DNA of 64,000 nt, from contig CACZCR010000003.1 in NCBI GenBank assembly GCA_902779705.1, positions 310,001-374,000 on the forward strand. The letters are read 5' to 3'. Positions within the stretch are counted from its first letter, which is position 1. Each line of letters opens with the position of its first letter. The position numbers were made by a program, and so were the translations under genes. The stretch is from an uncultured Bacteroidales bacterium (GTDB lineage Bacteria > Bacteroidota > Bacteroidia > Bacteroidales > Paludibacteraceae). The notes beneath the pieces are model-generated. The model searched no databases. It saw only the letters and a list, made by a program, of their open reading frames with translations, and was not told the DNA's origin. Positions 32,386-42,050 of the stretch are shown piece by piece.

Positions 32386-34596
32386 GTGATTGTTGTAGAT
32401 GTCATATTGCCTTTAGCCATACGGGGAGTTTACACGTATCGTGTACCCGAAGGTATGATGTACCCGCAGCCAGGAATGCGGGTACTTGTTCCGTTGGGGA
32501 GTAAGCAGATGACGGGAATTGTGCTGAAGGAACATGCCGATCCTTTGCCGACCAGAGTGCGCCTGCGCGATGTGCTGGTTGTGCTGGATAGTGCTCCTGT
32601 TGTGTCGGCGTTGCAATTGCAGTTATGGCAGTGGATGAGCCAGTACTACATGTGCACCTTAGGCGAGGTGTTGGCAGCCGCTCTGCCGGCAGGTATTATT
32701 GATGACGACTACAAGGCTAAAACGGAGCAGTATGTTTGTCTTGCACCTATATATACATACGTACGCGCGCGTGAAGAGTTGGTTCGAGCGCCTAAGCAAC
32801 TGGCTGTTTTAGAGGCTTATCAGGCTTTGCGCCCGAGTGGTGGGATGATAGAACGGCGGTTGCTGATTGAGCAGTCGGGCCAATCGACTGCTATCTTGCG
32901 CGCGCTGGAGGAACGTGGAATACTGGAATCATCGGAGCAGACGGTTAGTCGGATCGGTAGGTATAGTGGCGAGGTACATCCGGCTTTTCCGCTATCTGAA
33001 GCGCAAGCAAAGGCGGCAGAACAGATCAAGGAAGAATGGCAGAAAAGGGAGGTGGTGTTGCTGCACGGTGTAACATCCAGTGGCAAGACAGAAGTGTATA
33101 TCCACCTCATTGAGCAAGCGTTGGAGAAACAGCAATCAGTATTGTATCTGGTGCCGGAGATAGCGCTGACGACGCAGTTGACTGATCGATTACATCAGGT
33201 GTTTGGTAATCGGTTAGTGGTGTACCACTCACGGTTGAGTAACGCCGAGCGCGTGGAGGTGTATCACAGTCTAATGAAAGACGACGAACCCAAGGTAGTA
33301 ATTGGTGTCAGATCGGCTGTTTTTCTGCCGATGAAATCGACCGGATTGATCATTGTGGATGAGGAGCACGAAAGCAGTTATAAGCAACAGGAACCAGCTC
33401 CGCGTTATCATGCTCGTTCGGTAGCAGTGATGTCAGGTCACTGGTTAGGAGCGAAGGTATTGTTGGGTACAGCAACTCCTTCGGTGGAGTCGTACTATAA
33501 TGCGAGGACAGGTAAGTACGGGTTGGTTGAGTTAACAACGCGTTATGCCGGTATAGCGTTGCCAAAGATACGTCTAGTTGATCTGCAGCAGCAGTATCAC
33601 CGCAAAGAGATGTATGGTCATTTTGCCGATCCGCTAGTAGAGAAGATACGTGAGGTATTAGCGCAGGGGAGGCAGGTGATACTGTTTCAGAACAGGAGGG
33701 GCTATGCGCCGATGTTGCAATGTAATGAATGTGGTCATCCGCCGCGTTGTGTACAATGCGATGTGCCGTTGACATTGCATAAACAGGCCAATGAGTTGCG
33801 CTGTCACTGGTGTGGTTACAGTCGTCCGCTGATGCGTATCTGCCCCGACTGCGGAGGCGAGTTGAAGGTGAAGGGGTTTGGCACTGAACGGCTGGAGGAC
33901 GAAGTGGCGGGCTTATTTCCGGAGGCACGCGTGCTACGTATGGATCTGGACACAACGCGCAATAAGAATGCGTATCAAGATATTATCAATCGTTTCTCGC
34001 GGCATGAATGCGATATATTGATTGGCACCCAGATGGTGACCAAGGGATTGCATTTTGACGATGTGGCATTGGTAGCAGTATTGAATGCGGACCAGTTGCT
34101 GAATCAATCGGATTTTCGGGCTTATGAGCGTGCTTACCAAATGCTCAGCCAGGTGGCAGGCCGTGCCGGGCGGAAGGGACAGCAGGGAGAGGTGTATATC
34201 CAGACTTCTGATCCCAAGCATCCGGTGTTGAGGAATGTGATAGAAAACGATTATGAGGGTTTGTATCGTTCGCAGGTAGAAGAGCGTGAGATGTTCCGAT
34301 TTCCTCCATTTCATCGGCTGATAGATATTATCGTAAAGCACAAGAATTACGCCGCTGCTGTGCGTGCAGCCGTGCTGTTGCATCAACGGTTGAAACAAGC
34401 ATTTGGAGAGCGTGTATCTGGTGTGGTGGTGCCGAGTGTAGCGCGGGTACAGAACACGCATATACGGATGTTGCATCTAAGGATAGAAAACGGTGCTAAT
34501 GTGGTTGAGGCTAAACGGGTGCTTGGAGAGCAGATAGCGTATGTGCAGTCGAAGGAAAAAAGTGTGGTTATACTAAGCGATGTCGATCCGCAGTAA
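32386..34596 (+). CDS. priA: Primosomal replication-restart helicase PriA
   Basis: 736 residues with a GTG start only 7 bp after tdk. N-terminal DNA-binding region, Walker A 'GVTSSGKTEVY', helicase DEEH in 'IIVDEEHESSYKQ', and eight zinc-binding Cys in 'CNECGHPPRCVQC' and 'CHWCGYSRPLMRICPDCGG'. The C-terminal helicase lobe carries 'IGTQMVTKGLHFDDV' and 'QVAGRAGRKG'. It reloads the replisome at collapsed forks. It neighbours recJ, also a repair enzyme. Confidence 0.96.
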   Translation: MIVVDVILPLAIRGVYTYRVPEGMMYPQPGMRVLVPLGSKQMTGIVLKEHADPLPTRVRLRDVLVVLDSAPVVSALQLQLWQWMSQYYMCTLGEVLAAALPAGIIDDDYKAKTEQYVCLAPIYTYVRAREELVRAPKQLAVLEAYQALRPSGGMIERRLLIEQSGQSTAILRALEERGILESSEQTVSRIGRYSGEVHPAFPLSEAQAKAAEQIKEEWQKREVVLLHGVTSSGKTEVYIHLIEQALEKQQSVLYLVPEIALTTQLTDRLHQVFGNRLVVYHSRLSNAERVEVYHSLMKDDEPKVVIGVRSAVFLPMKSTGLIIVDEEHESSYKQQEPAPRYHARSVAVMSGHWLGAKVLLGTATPSVESYYNARTGKYGLVELTTRYAGIALPKIRLVDLQQQYHRKEMYGHFADPLVEKIREVLAQGRQVILFQNRRGYAPMLQCNECGHPPRCVQCDVPLTLHKQANELRCHWCGYSRPLMRICPDCGGELKVKGFGTERLEDEVAGLFPEARVLRMDLDTTRNKNAYQDIINRFSRHECDILIGTQMVTKGLHFDDVALVAVLNADQLLNQSDFRAYERAYQMLSQVAGRAGRKGQQGEVYIQTSDPKHPVLRNVIENDYEGLYRSQVEEREMFRFPPFHRLIDIIVKHKNYAAAVRAAVLLHQRLKQAFGERVSGVVVPSVARVQNTHIRMLHLRIENGANVVEAKRVLGEQIAYVQSKEKSVVILSDVDPQ

Positions 34597-34607
34597 AATA
34601 GAGTGAT

Positions 34608-35450
34608 ATGAAACGATTGGAGAATAGCAGTTGGTTGATTAAGGTAGCCTTGTGGTTAGGCGTTATGGCGTTGTGTACGGCAGTGATGATGATGGGTTGG
34701 ATGAAATGGGGTGATGGTGAGTCGACTGTGTCGCTGAAATGGTTGCAGATGTGTCAGACGTTTGCGTTGTTTATTTTACCTGCTATTGGCGCGGTATGGA
34801 TGTGGTCTGATAAGCCGATGAAATGGTTACATTTGGATCGTCTGCCAGGTTGGGAGACGGCTGTATATGCGATAGTGATTATGGTGACTGCGTTGCCGGG
34901 GATCAACTTGCTGAGCGAATGGAACCAGCAGATGAGTCTGCCGGCTTTTCTGGAACCTTTAGAGGCTGTGATGCAGCAGTATGAGGAGGCGGCCAAGCAA
35001 TTGACAGAACGGTTCTTAAAAGCCGATGGAATCGGCACAATGTTGTTGAATGTGGGGCTGATGGCGTTGCTGCCTTCTATCGGCGAAGAGTTGACGTTCA
35101 GGGGCGTGTTACAGGGTCTGTTTAGAGAAAAGCATAAAACGGTAGGTATCTGGGTGACGGCGGCGCTGTTCAGTTTTATTCATTTTCAGTTCTATGGCTT
35201 TGTGCCGCGGATGTTGATGGGTGCGTTGTTTGGGTATATGCTGGTATGGACAGGCAGTTTGTGGGTGCCGATCTTGATGCATTTTACAAACAATGCGTTG
35301 GCGGTGGTAGCTTATTATGTGAGCGACCGGTATGAGATATCCGAAGAGAGTTTGGAGACTTTCGGTGCCGGTTCGTTTTGGTGGATAGGAGTTGCGAGTT
35401 TCTTGGCTGTATGTATTCTCAGCTATTTCTTCTCTCGCGAACGATCATAA
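34608..35450 (+). CDS. CPBP-family intramembrane metalloprotease
   Basis: 280 residues with about six to seven membrane segments. The CPBP (Abi/CAAX-like) motifs are present: 'SIGEELTFRGVLQGLF' (EExxxR), 'FSFIHFQFYGF' (FxxxH) and 'HFTNNALAVV' (HxxxN). It may cleave prenylated or bacteriocin-like peptides; substrates are unknown. Its 3' end overlaps the convergent gene at 35419-35817 by 32 bp. Confidence 0.88.
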   Translation: MKRLENSSWLIKVALWLGVMALCTAVMMMGWMKWGDGESTVSLKWLQMCQTFALFILPAIGAVWMWSDKPMKWLHLDRLPGWETAVYAIVIMVTALPGINLLSEWNQQMSLPAFLEPLEAVMQQYEEAAKQLTERFLKADGIGTMLLNVGLMALLPSIGEELTFRGVLQGLFREKHKTVGIWVTAALFSFIHFQFYGFVPRMLMGALFGYMLVWTGSLWVPILMHFTNNALAVVAYYVSDRYEISEESLETFGAGSFWWIGVASFLAVCILSYFFSRERS

Positions 35451-35817
35451 GTGCTTCATCTCGGATGTCTGCAGGTATGGCGATGTTACGTAGTTGCATG
35501 CTGCGGCACCATCCGGCTATTTCGTTGTCTTTAAGGGTATTGAATACTTCTTGGATGGATTGTATTTGGGAAGGGGTGTAGGATTCGGCGGGTATGCCAG
35601 AGAGGGCGTCAAGTTCTTCATCGTCATAGTATTCGATGATAGCATTGGTTTGGAGCAGCGTCTCGCGCTCGCAAACCAGGTGTTCGCCGCAGCATCCGTC
35701 GGGCCGCTCTTGTCGAGGCACAGCCTTTTCGGGTGTTGATGCTTTCAACCGTTCGCGTATCTCAAAGAGGATTACGATGACGAGGGTGAGTAGTATGAAG
35801 AGGATGAGGGGGATCAT
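35419..35817 (-). CDS. Conserved hypothetical membrane-anchored protein with a Cys-Cys-Gly-x-His-x-x-Cys motif
   Basis: 132 residues. One N-terminal membrane helix (1-20), then a short linker, 'GCCGEHLVCERE' (about 41-52), an acidic Tyr-Asp-Asp-Glu-Glu stretch and a helical C-terminal part with 'IAGWCRSMQLRNIAIP'. The CCGxHxxC cluster looks like a metal- or heme-binding site, but I do not recognise the family with certainty. It follows parE by 14 bp and likely shares its transcript. Confidence 0.6.
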   Translation of the reverse strand: MIPLILFILLTLVIVILFEIRERLKASTPEKAVPRQERPDGCCGEHLVCERETLLQTNAIIEYYDDEELDALSGIPAESYTPSQIQSIQEVFNTLKDNEIAGWCRSMQLRNIAIPADIRDEALMIVRERRNS

Positions 35818-35831
35818 TCGGCGCGAGGGTG

Positions 35832-37763
35832 TTATTCTTCTTCGACACGGTCTTCTTCGACAACGAGGTTATCGATAATGAACTGTTGTCGCTCTGCGGA
35901 GTTTTTGCCCATGTAGTAGGCGAGGAGGTCTTTGACGGCATCTTCTTTGCGGAGAGTGACTTGGTCGAGACGGATGTCTGAACCGATGAAACCTTTGAAT
36001 TCATCGGGAGAAATCTCGCCGAGACCTTTGAATCGTGTGATTTCGGGATTCTTGATATCGGAAAGTGCTTTGAGTCGTTCGTCTTCGGAGTAGCAGTATC
36101 GTGTTTCTTGTTTGTTTTTGACACGGAAGAGAGGAGTCTGCAGGATGTAGACGTGTCCTTTTTTGACCAGATCGGGGAAGAACTGGAGGAAGAAGGTAAG
36201 CATGAGCAGTCTGATGTGCATACCATCGACATCGGCATCGGTAGCTATGATGACTTTATTGTATCGGAGTTCGTCTAGTCCGTCTTCGATGTTGAGGGCC
36301 GACTGTAGACAGTTGAATTCTTCGTTTTCGTAGACGACGGATTTGGAGAGCCCATAGGAGTTGAGCGGTTTACCTCGCAGAGAGAAGACGGCTTGTGTGC
36401 GTACGTCTCGTGATTTGGTGATTGAGCCGGAGGCGGATAGTCCCTCGGTGATAAAAATACAGGTTTCTTGGCGCAGGTCGTCGTCCGCGTTTTTGGATGA
36501 TTTGGCGGGTTTTGGATCGTTGAAGTGTACTTGGCAGTCTCGCAGTTTTGGATTGTTGAGCAAGTTCTTTTTGGCTCGTTCCCGTGCTGCTTTTGTGACT
36601 CCGGCGATTGCTTTGCGTTCTTTTTCGGATTCCTGGATCTTTTGGAGCATTATGTCGGTGATCTCCGGATGTTTGTGCAGGTAGTTGTCTAGTTGTTGTT
36701 TTACGAAGTCATTGACGAATTTATTGACGCTGACTCCTCCAGTGGGAGACATATCCTTGGATCCGAGTTTGACTTTGGTTTGGCTTTCGAAGACGGGTTC
36801 TTCGACATTGATAGCTATAGCTCCGACGACGCCGTTACGGATGTCGGTGAGGTCTTGATTTTTGTTGAAGAACTCTTTGATAGTTCGTCCAATAGCTTCT
36901 CGGTATGCAGCTTGGTGTGTTCCACCTTGGATAGTATGTTGTCCATTGACGAAGGAGTAGTATTCTTCGCCGGATTGTCCGGTGTGTGTGAGTGCTATTT
37001 CGATGTCTTCTCCTTGGATATGTATGATTGGGTAGAGCGGTTCGACAGTCATGTTATCGGTGAGCAGGTCGAGCAGTCCGTTTTTGGAGGTATATTTTTT
37101 GCCGTTATAGACGAGTGTGAGTCCGGTATTGAGGTATGCGTAGTTGCGCAGCAGTTCTTCGATATAGTCATCTCGGAAGTGGTAGTTTTCGAATAGTCCT
37201 TTGGAGTCATCTGGTGTGAATTCGATGATGGTGCCGCGTTTTTCGTTACCGTTGTATGGTTGTACGTCGGTATCGGCGATGAGGTGTCCTTGTTGGAAAT
37301 CAGCTCGTCGTGTTTTGCCTTCTCGGAAGGACTGTACGGAGAAGGACATAGAGAGTGCGTTGACGGCTTTGGTACCGACACCGTTGAGTCCTACGGACTT
37401 ATGGAAGGCTTTGCTATCGTATTTACCTCCGGTATTGAGTAGTGATACGGCTTCGACCATTTTGCCGAGGGGTATGCCTCTTCCGTAATCTCGTACACGT
37501 ACGTGTCCGTCGTGTATATCTACTTCGATGATTTTGCCTTCTCCCATACGGAACTCATCGATGGAGTTATCGATAGTTTCTTTAACGAGGACATAGATGC
37601 CATCGTCGGAGTGTGATCCATCTCCAAGTTTGCCGATGTACATACCAGGTCTGCGTCGGATATGTTCTCTATCGTCAAGGTGTATGATGTTTTCGTCTCC
37701 GTAGTCAACGGCAGTGTTGTTTGGTAGTGTTTGTGCTTCTGTTATTTCTTTCATTTGTTCCAT
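35832..37763 (-). CDS. parE: DNA topoisomerase IV subunit B (ParE/GyrB type)
   Basis: 643 residues from ATG 37763; an ATG at 37754 is also possible, while the one at 37784 falls in the promoter. The GHKL ATPase domain has '[14 protein letters not shown]' and '[13 protein letters not shown]', with '[26 protein letters not shown]' as lid. The TOPRIM domain has '[17 protein letters not shown]', a divergent form of the usual EGDSA motif, and '[15 protein letters not shown]'. The length and this TOPRIM form suit the ParE of Bacteroidota. parC is not in the window. Confidence 0.92.
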   Translation of the reverse strand: MEQMKEITEAQTLPNNTAVDYGDENIIHLDDREHIRRRPGMYIGKLGDGSHSDDGIYVLVKETIDNSIDEFRMGEGKIIEVDIHDGHVRVRDYGRGIPLGKMVEAVSLLNTGGKYDSKAFHKSVGLNGVGTKAVNALSMSFSVQSFREGKTRRADFQQGHLIADTDVQPYNGNEKRGTIIEFTPDDSKGLFENYHFRDDYIEELLRNYAYLNTGLTLVYNGKKYTSKNGLLDLLTDNMTVEPLYPIIHIQGEDIEIALTHTGQSGEEYYSFVNGQHTIQGGTHQAAYREAIGRTIKEFFNKNQDLTDIRNGVVGAIAINVEEPVFESQTKVKLGSKDMSPTGGVSVNKFVNDFVKQQLDNYLHKHPEITDIMLQKIQESEKERKAIAGVTKAARERAKKNLLNNPKLRDCQVHFNDPKPAKSSKNADDDLRQETCIFITEGLSASGSITKSRDVRTQAVFSLRGKPLNSYGLSKSVVYENEEFNCLQSALNIEDGLDELRYNKVIIATDADVDGMHIRLLMLTFFLQFFPDLVKKGHVYILQTPLFRVKNKQETRYCYSEDERLKALSDIKNPEITRFKGLGEISPDEFKGFIGSDIRLDQVTLRKEDAVKDLLAYYMGKNSAERQQFIIDNLVVEEDRVEEE

Positions 37764-37781
37764 ACTATTCCAATCTCGCTG

Positions 37782-37813
37782 CAAAGTTAGTAAAAAAAAA
37801 TGAAAATGTAAAA
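37782..37813 (-). promoter_or_regulatory. Promoter of parE
   Basis: Minus strand TAACTTTG (plus 37782-37789), 18 nt before the chosen ATG. The upstream box is poor here (no TTTG at the 20-nt distance), so this is the weakest of the set. Confidence 0.5.
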
Positions 37814-37882
37814 TTGAAAATAGATATTTTATCTAAAATCGCAAAAAATGTACCCATAGAACGCATTTTTATGACAAATATA

Positions 37883-37914
37883 TTTGTGTATGTCGCAAAA
37901 AAGAAGTAATTTTG
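37883..37914 (+). promoter_or_regulatory. Promoter of the nucleoside-recognition protein
   Basis: TTTGTGTATGTC from 37883, 20-nt spacer, TAATTTTG at 37907-37914. Confidence 0.8.
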
Positions 37915-37943
37915 CAGCGTCAAACACAAAATGGAAAGTATAT

Positions 37944-39176
37944 ATGGTATTGAATTATATATGGCTCGCATTAATTCTGTTGGCAGTATTAATGGGATTG
38001 GTGCAGGCCGTGTTTTTCGGTCAAACAGAGATCTTTTCTGAGCTACTTAACTCTACCTTTACCAATGCCAAAACGGGTTTTGAACTGGCGCTAGGCCTAA
38101 CCGGAGTGCTCACTTTTTGGACCGGAATAATGAAAATAGGCGAACAAGGGGGCGTGATTAATACTTTGAGTAAAGGTGTAGCTCCGTTTTTCAGCCGTAT
38201 TTTCCCAGAAGTACCCAAGGGGCATAAGGTGTTCGGCTCGATGCTAATGAATGTGTCGGCCAATGTGCTTGGCTTGGACAATGCCGCTACACCGATGGGA
38301 CTGAAAGCGATGTCGGAATTACAGGAGATCAATCCGGATAAGAAGCGGGCATCTAATGCGATGATCATGTTTATCGTACTTGGCGCCAGTGGACTAACGA
38401 TAGTGCCGACTTCTATCATGGCGTATCGTGCTCAACTCGGCGCTGCCAACCCTGCTGATGTGTTTATGCCTATTCTAATAGCTACATATATGTCCACGCT
38501 AGTAGGGCTATTAGCATGTTGCTTTATTCAGAAAATCAATATATTGGACAAAGTGGTATTGGGTACCATAGTTGGCCTGACTGCGCTTATGGCAGGATTA
38601 GTGGTGGGTGCATCACTAATGGATCAAAAACAACTAACAACCTTCTCCGCTATTTTTGCCGCTATTTTCCTATTGGGCATTATCACTTGGTTTATTGTCC
38701 AAGCTGCTAGCTGCAAGATCAATGTCTATGAGGCATTTATAGATGGTGCGAAAGATGGTTTTAAAACCGCCGTTTCACTTATTCCCTTTATGGTCGCAAT
38801 ATTGGTGGCGGTAGGTATGTTCCGTACAAGTGGTGCCATGAATCTGCTGGAACAAGGCCTAGCTTGGGTTTTCGAACAGTGCGGCATCAATCCTGATATG
38901 GCAGGGGCTGTGCCGACAGCATTAATGAAACCTCTGAGTGGAGGTGGTGCACGCGGTTTGATGATTGAAGCGATGACCAATTATGGTGCCGATTCGCTAG
39001 TGGGACGCTTGTGTTGTATCCTGCAAGGAACGACAGACACCACTTTCTATGTGTTGGCCGTCTACTTTGGAAGTGTGGATATAAAAGAAACACGCCATGC
39101 TGTGGCGTGTTGTCTATTGTCCGATTTTGCCGGCATGATAACAGCGTTTATCATTGCCCCCATATTCTTCGGGTAA
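37944..39176 (+). CDS. Nucleoside-recognition (SpmA-SpmB fused) membrane protein
   Basis: 410 residues from ATG 37944; the longer frame from 37884 overlaps the promoter. About ten membrane segments in two halves. The N-terminal half has 'ALGLTGVLTFWTGIMKIGEQGG' and 'MLMNVSANVLGLDNAATPMGLKAM' (SpmA-like). The C-terminal half has 'DGFKTAVSLIPFMVAILVAVGMFR' and 'GTTDTTFYVLAVYFG' (SpmB-like). In spore formers the two are separate; the fusion is common in Bacteroidota. Substrate unknown. The gene stands alone, convergent with the next operon with no gap. Confidence 0.85.
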   Translation: MVLNYIWLALILLAVLMGLVQAVFFGQTEIFSELLNSTFTNAKTGFELALGLTGVLTFWTGIMKIGEQGGVINTLSKGVAPFFSRIFPEVPKGHKVFGSMLMNVSANVLGLDNAATPMGLKAMSELQEINPDKKRASNAMIMFIVLGASGLTIVPTSIMAYRAQLGAANPADVFMPILIATYMSTLVGLLACCFIQKINILDKVVLGTIVGLTALMAGLVVGASLMDQKQLTTFSAIFAAIFLLGIITWFIVQAASCKINVYEAFIDGAKDGFKTAVSLIPFMVAILVAVGMFRTSGAMNLLEQGLAWVFEQCGINPDMAGAVPTALMKPLSGGGARGLMIEAMTNYGADSLVGRLCCILQGTTDTTFYVLAVYFGSVDIKETRHAVACCLLSDFAGMITAFIIAPIFFG

Positions 39177-39815
39177 CTATTTTTTTAATTGTTCTACCAG
39201 CAGTTGTATCAGCGCATACGACTTAGTGAATGCCTCCGCTGTAGCGAGAGGCATTTTTCCTCGTTCATTGTACGGGTAGCGGTCTGCCACGAGCCATTGT
39301 TCCGCCGGTAGGGGTGTGCCCTCTGCCCGATTGAAGATCGATGACACAAGCCCCTTGTCGGTTTTTACTATCTCATAATACTGCAGCGAAATCTCCAGCT
39401 CTGCCTCATTATCTTTAGCGGTCAACTGAATGGTCGGATGCAGGCATAGATGGAAACGATAGAAACCTCCCACCTGATTAGAGACACTGTATAGGTATGT
39501 CCGTGCACTGAAAACTCCTTGCTCCAAATTTTCTATGAGTATGGTGTCCAGATCAACTATTTGCCCTAATTTATTGCTAAGGGTTTCATACACCTCTGCT
39601 TTTGAATGATTCGGCATGCCGATAGTGGTCGAATAGGTATATCCGCCCTGTTCGTTCAGATCTAGCACCGGAAGGATAGACATCGCAGCACTCTTCCATT
39701 GAGCCTTATATTGTTGCTTAGCATACTGATTGACTTGCTGCAAATCAACCGTCTGCGCACACAATACACCAAGTCCTAAAACGGACACGGAAACAAGGAG
39801 AGACAACCGTTTCAT
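39177..39815 (-). CDS. Secreted protein of unknown function
   Basis: 212 residues with a signal peptide ('LGLGVLCAQ'). The mature part is mixed alpha/beta with a conserved-looking 'YRFHLCLHPTIQLTAKDNEAELEISLQYYEIV' stretch; I recognise no family. It is the last gene of the seven-gene minus-strand run and overlaps the preceding membrane-protein gene by 4 bp. Confidence 0.55.
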   Translation of the reverse strand: MKRLSLLVSVSVLGLGVLCAQTVDLQQVNQYAKQQYKAQWKSAAMSILPVLDLNEQGGYTYSTTIGMPNHSKAEVYETLSNKLGQIVDLDTILIENLEQGVFSARTYLYSVSNQVGGFYRFHLCLHPTIQLTAKDNEAELEISLQYYEIVKTDKGLVSSIFNRAEGTPLPAEQWLVADRYPYNERGKMPLATAEAFTKSYALIQLLVEQLKK

Positions 39816-40438
39816 GGCTTACGCAAATTGGCAAGTCCATAGATCCAAAGCAACGCGGCTATAAAGCCTGGCAGTACCCAACTAACCAATGCATCGCTAT
39901 GCCATCCGGCAGAGAAATGGTGGCGCATGAGTGTGAGTGCCGAATGGACGCTCAAGATGAGCAACAGCGCTGCACTATAAACACCTATTATGCCCAGCAG
40001 GCCTACGCCTTCGGAAACAAAATGCTCATAGTTGGTGCGAGCCAATAGGACAAACCATAAGGTCAACAATGCCCAAAGGGCAATGATGAAATAGGAGTCG
40101 GTATAACAGTACGTTACTGTACCGGAATAGTTAGGCTGTAGCATACTCCATATCAGAGGATAAGTGAATGCTGCTGCTAAAAGCAAAGTGAACCATTTAT
40201 GCCCCTTCTGTAATAGCGGTAAATGGCGGCGATGCTTATAAAAAGACAGACCAACAACACCAATAAGGCTTAGACGAACCAACATCCAAAATGCGCGGTA
40301 TACCTCATAACGCAATGAATGATGCGCAAAATAGTCAAAAATCACCCCATATAACGGTGTAGCATAGACAATTTGTTGCGCAAGCAACAGACCAGCCATA
40401 ATGGCAGCAAAAATAGCAGTACGTTTCATGTTATTCAT
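39812..40438 (-). CDS. Integral membrane protein of unknown function
   Basis: 208 residues (or 205 from the ATG at 40429) with about six membrane helices: 8-28, 50-67, 80-100, 118-136, 145-165 and 185-203. No motif is recognised. It overlaps the C69 peptidase gene by 8 bp and the next gene by 4 bp, so the three are translated together, perhaps as envelope proteins of one function. Confidence 0.6.
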   Translation of the reverse strand: MNNMKRTAIFAAIMAGLLLAQQIVYATPLYGVIFDYFAHHSLRYEVYRAFWMLVRLSLIGVVGLSFYKHRRHLPLLQKGHKWFTLLLAAAFTYPLIWSMLQPNYSGTVTYCYTDSYFIIALWALLTLWFVLLARTNYEHFVSEGVGLLGIIGVYSAALLLILSVHSALTLMRHHFSAGWHSDALVSWVLPGFIAALLWIYGLANLRKP

Positions 40439-42050
40439 GGATTGTTTCGTGAGTTATTGTTCGTAGGTAGGACTCCGGATAAGCCGGACGGTTCGGACCG
40501 GTAGGTTCGCCATAGTCATTGCGTTTGAATCGTCCATTTTCTTCCTTGCGCTCTTGGCCGTCAATGAATTTGGTTTGCAGATAAATCTGCAACTTCCGCC
40601 AAGTGCTCATCACATAGTCGGCATCCGACAATGCGTAGTCATTGAGTATGCGACGCGCATCCTGATCACTAAGATTTGCGACCTCGTTGTCGATGGTTGC
40701 TATCTGAGTATTGAAGAACGTGTCCATTTTTTTCTGAGTTTCCTCAATGATAGGCTTCATCTTGCTGTATTTGGTGTATGCCCAATTAGCTACGAGATTG
40801 AACTGCCACCACGCACTCGTTGGCGAGTAAGTATATAAGTCTCCATTACCTTCTCTATATGCTTCGGGGATCTCGGTGATACGGCTGTAGAAGGGGACAT
40901 AGCAACTACATGCAGCATCATCCACACCAAACCAGAAAATACCCCCTGCTTTATTACCAGCTCTCATCTGGCTTACAAAACTCCAGCCCGTTTGTTGCGT
41001 AGCCGTTGGACGCTGATACCAATAGGTGGTACTGTCCACTTCGAACTTGAGTGAGCCGTAACGCAATTTGCTGTTCCACGGACCGGAGGCCGTACCTTGA
41101 GTGATGTCAAGCGGCGTACCTTGATATTCGTCCCGCATACATTCCTTGATGTCTTGCGCAGATACCTTGCGGTTAGGACGTATGAAGAGTGGCATGTGCT
41201 CGCCCTCATTACCATTGTTCTCGAGCCAGGTTTTACCGGTCGCATAGTCCAGATAGCGATCCATTTCGTTCGAGAAATGGCGGAAGAAACTCCATACGCG
41301 TGTCTCGCATACATACAAACCGGACAAATCGAACGGATTATAGGCCGCTTGAAATGAGAAATCGGCATCTTTGCCTTGGAAATAGCCCTTTTCGCGAGCA
41401 AACGAGATAACGTTCTTGGACCACATCCAGTTCTTTTTATCCTTAAAGTTGATGGTGGTGATACGCGCTTGGTTCGCATGGGCGCAAATCATGTCGTCCG
41501 GCACTCGTACAGCTACCCAAACGATGTCGTTCTTACCTTTACCGGTGCCGATCAAGTCCATGATCCACACCTCGTTAGAATCGCCTATAGAGAAAGTCTC
41601 TCCACTGCTGGCATAGCCGTAACGAGATGCCAACTCGGTCATACACTTGATGGCTTCGCGTGCTGTCTTACAGCGTTCCAGGGCAATATAAATCAAACTG
41701 CCGTAGTCGATGCCTTGATCGCCTTCCAATTCCTCACGTCCACCCCATGTGGTCTCGCCAATAGTGAGTTGGTGCTCATTCTGGTTACCCACAACGGAGT
41801 ATGTGTGTCTAACTTGCGGGATACGTCCCAAGGGTTTGCCGGTGTCCCAGTCCACCACTTCGCGCATCGCACCTTCCGGATAGTCGGTTGCCGGGGCATA
41901 ACGCAGGAAACCGTATAGACTATAACTGTCGGCAGCATAGGAGATGATTGTGCTTCCATCTACAGAGGCTTTTTTGCCGACGATGAAATTAGTGCAGGCA
42001 AATGCTCCTATCGGTAGCATAAGCGCTATGATCAACAATAGTTTTTTCAT
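40431..42050 (-). CDS. C69-family dipeptidase
   Basis: 539 residues. Signal peptide ending 'PIGAFA', then 'CTNFIVGKKASVDGSTIISYAADS'. The Cys directly after the signal cleavage site is the nucleophile of the Ntn-hydrolase fold of peptidase family C69/U34. 'GETTWGGREEL' and 'YASSGETFSIGDSNEVWIMD' are further family marks. It likely cuts dipeptides in the periplasm or outside. It sits in the long minus-strand operon, overlapping glycogen synthase by 4 bp. Confidence 0.88.
   Translation of the reverse strand: MKKLLLIIALMLPIGAFACTNFIVGKKASVDGSTIISYAADSYSLYGFLRYAPATDYPEGAMREVVDWDTGKPLGRIPQVRHTYSVVGNQNEHQLTIGETTWGGREELEGDQGIDYGSLIYIALERCKTAREAIKCMTELASRYGYASSGETFSIGDSNEVWIMDLIGTGKGKNDIVWVAVRVPDDMICAHANQARITTINFKDKKNWMWSKNVISFAREKGYFQGKDADFSFQAAYNPFDLSGLYVCETRVWSFFRHFSNEMDRYLDYATGKTWLENNGNEGEHMPLFIRPNRKVSAQDIKECMRDEYQGTPLDITQGTASGPWNSKLRYGSLKFEVDSTTYWYQRPTATQQTGWSFVSQMRAGNKAGGIFWFGVDDAACSCYVPFYSRITEIPEAYREGNGDLYTYSPTSAWWQFNLVANWAYTKYSKMKPIIEETQKKMDTFFNTQIATIDNEVANLSDQDARRILNDYALSDADYVMSTWRKLQIYLQTKFIDGQERKEENGRFKRNDYGEPTGPNRPAYPESYLRTITHETIHE

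Noticed and set aside
35832..37763. Naming this gene gyrB
   Set aside because: The TOPRIM motif (EGLSASGS in place of EGDSAGGS) and the lack of gyrA or other gyrase context fit the ParE type of the phylum better. The two are hard to separate without alignment.
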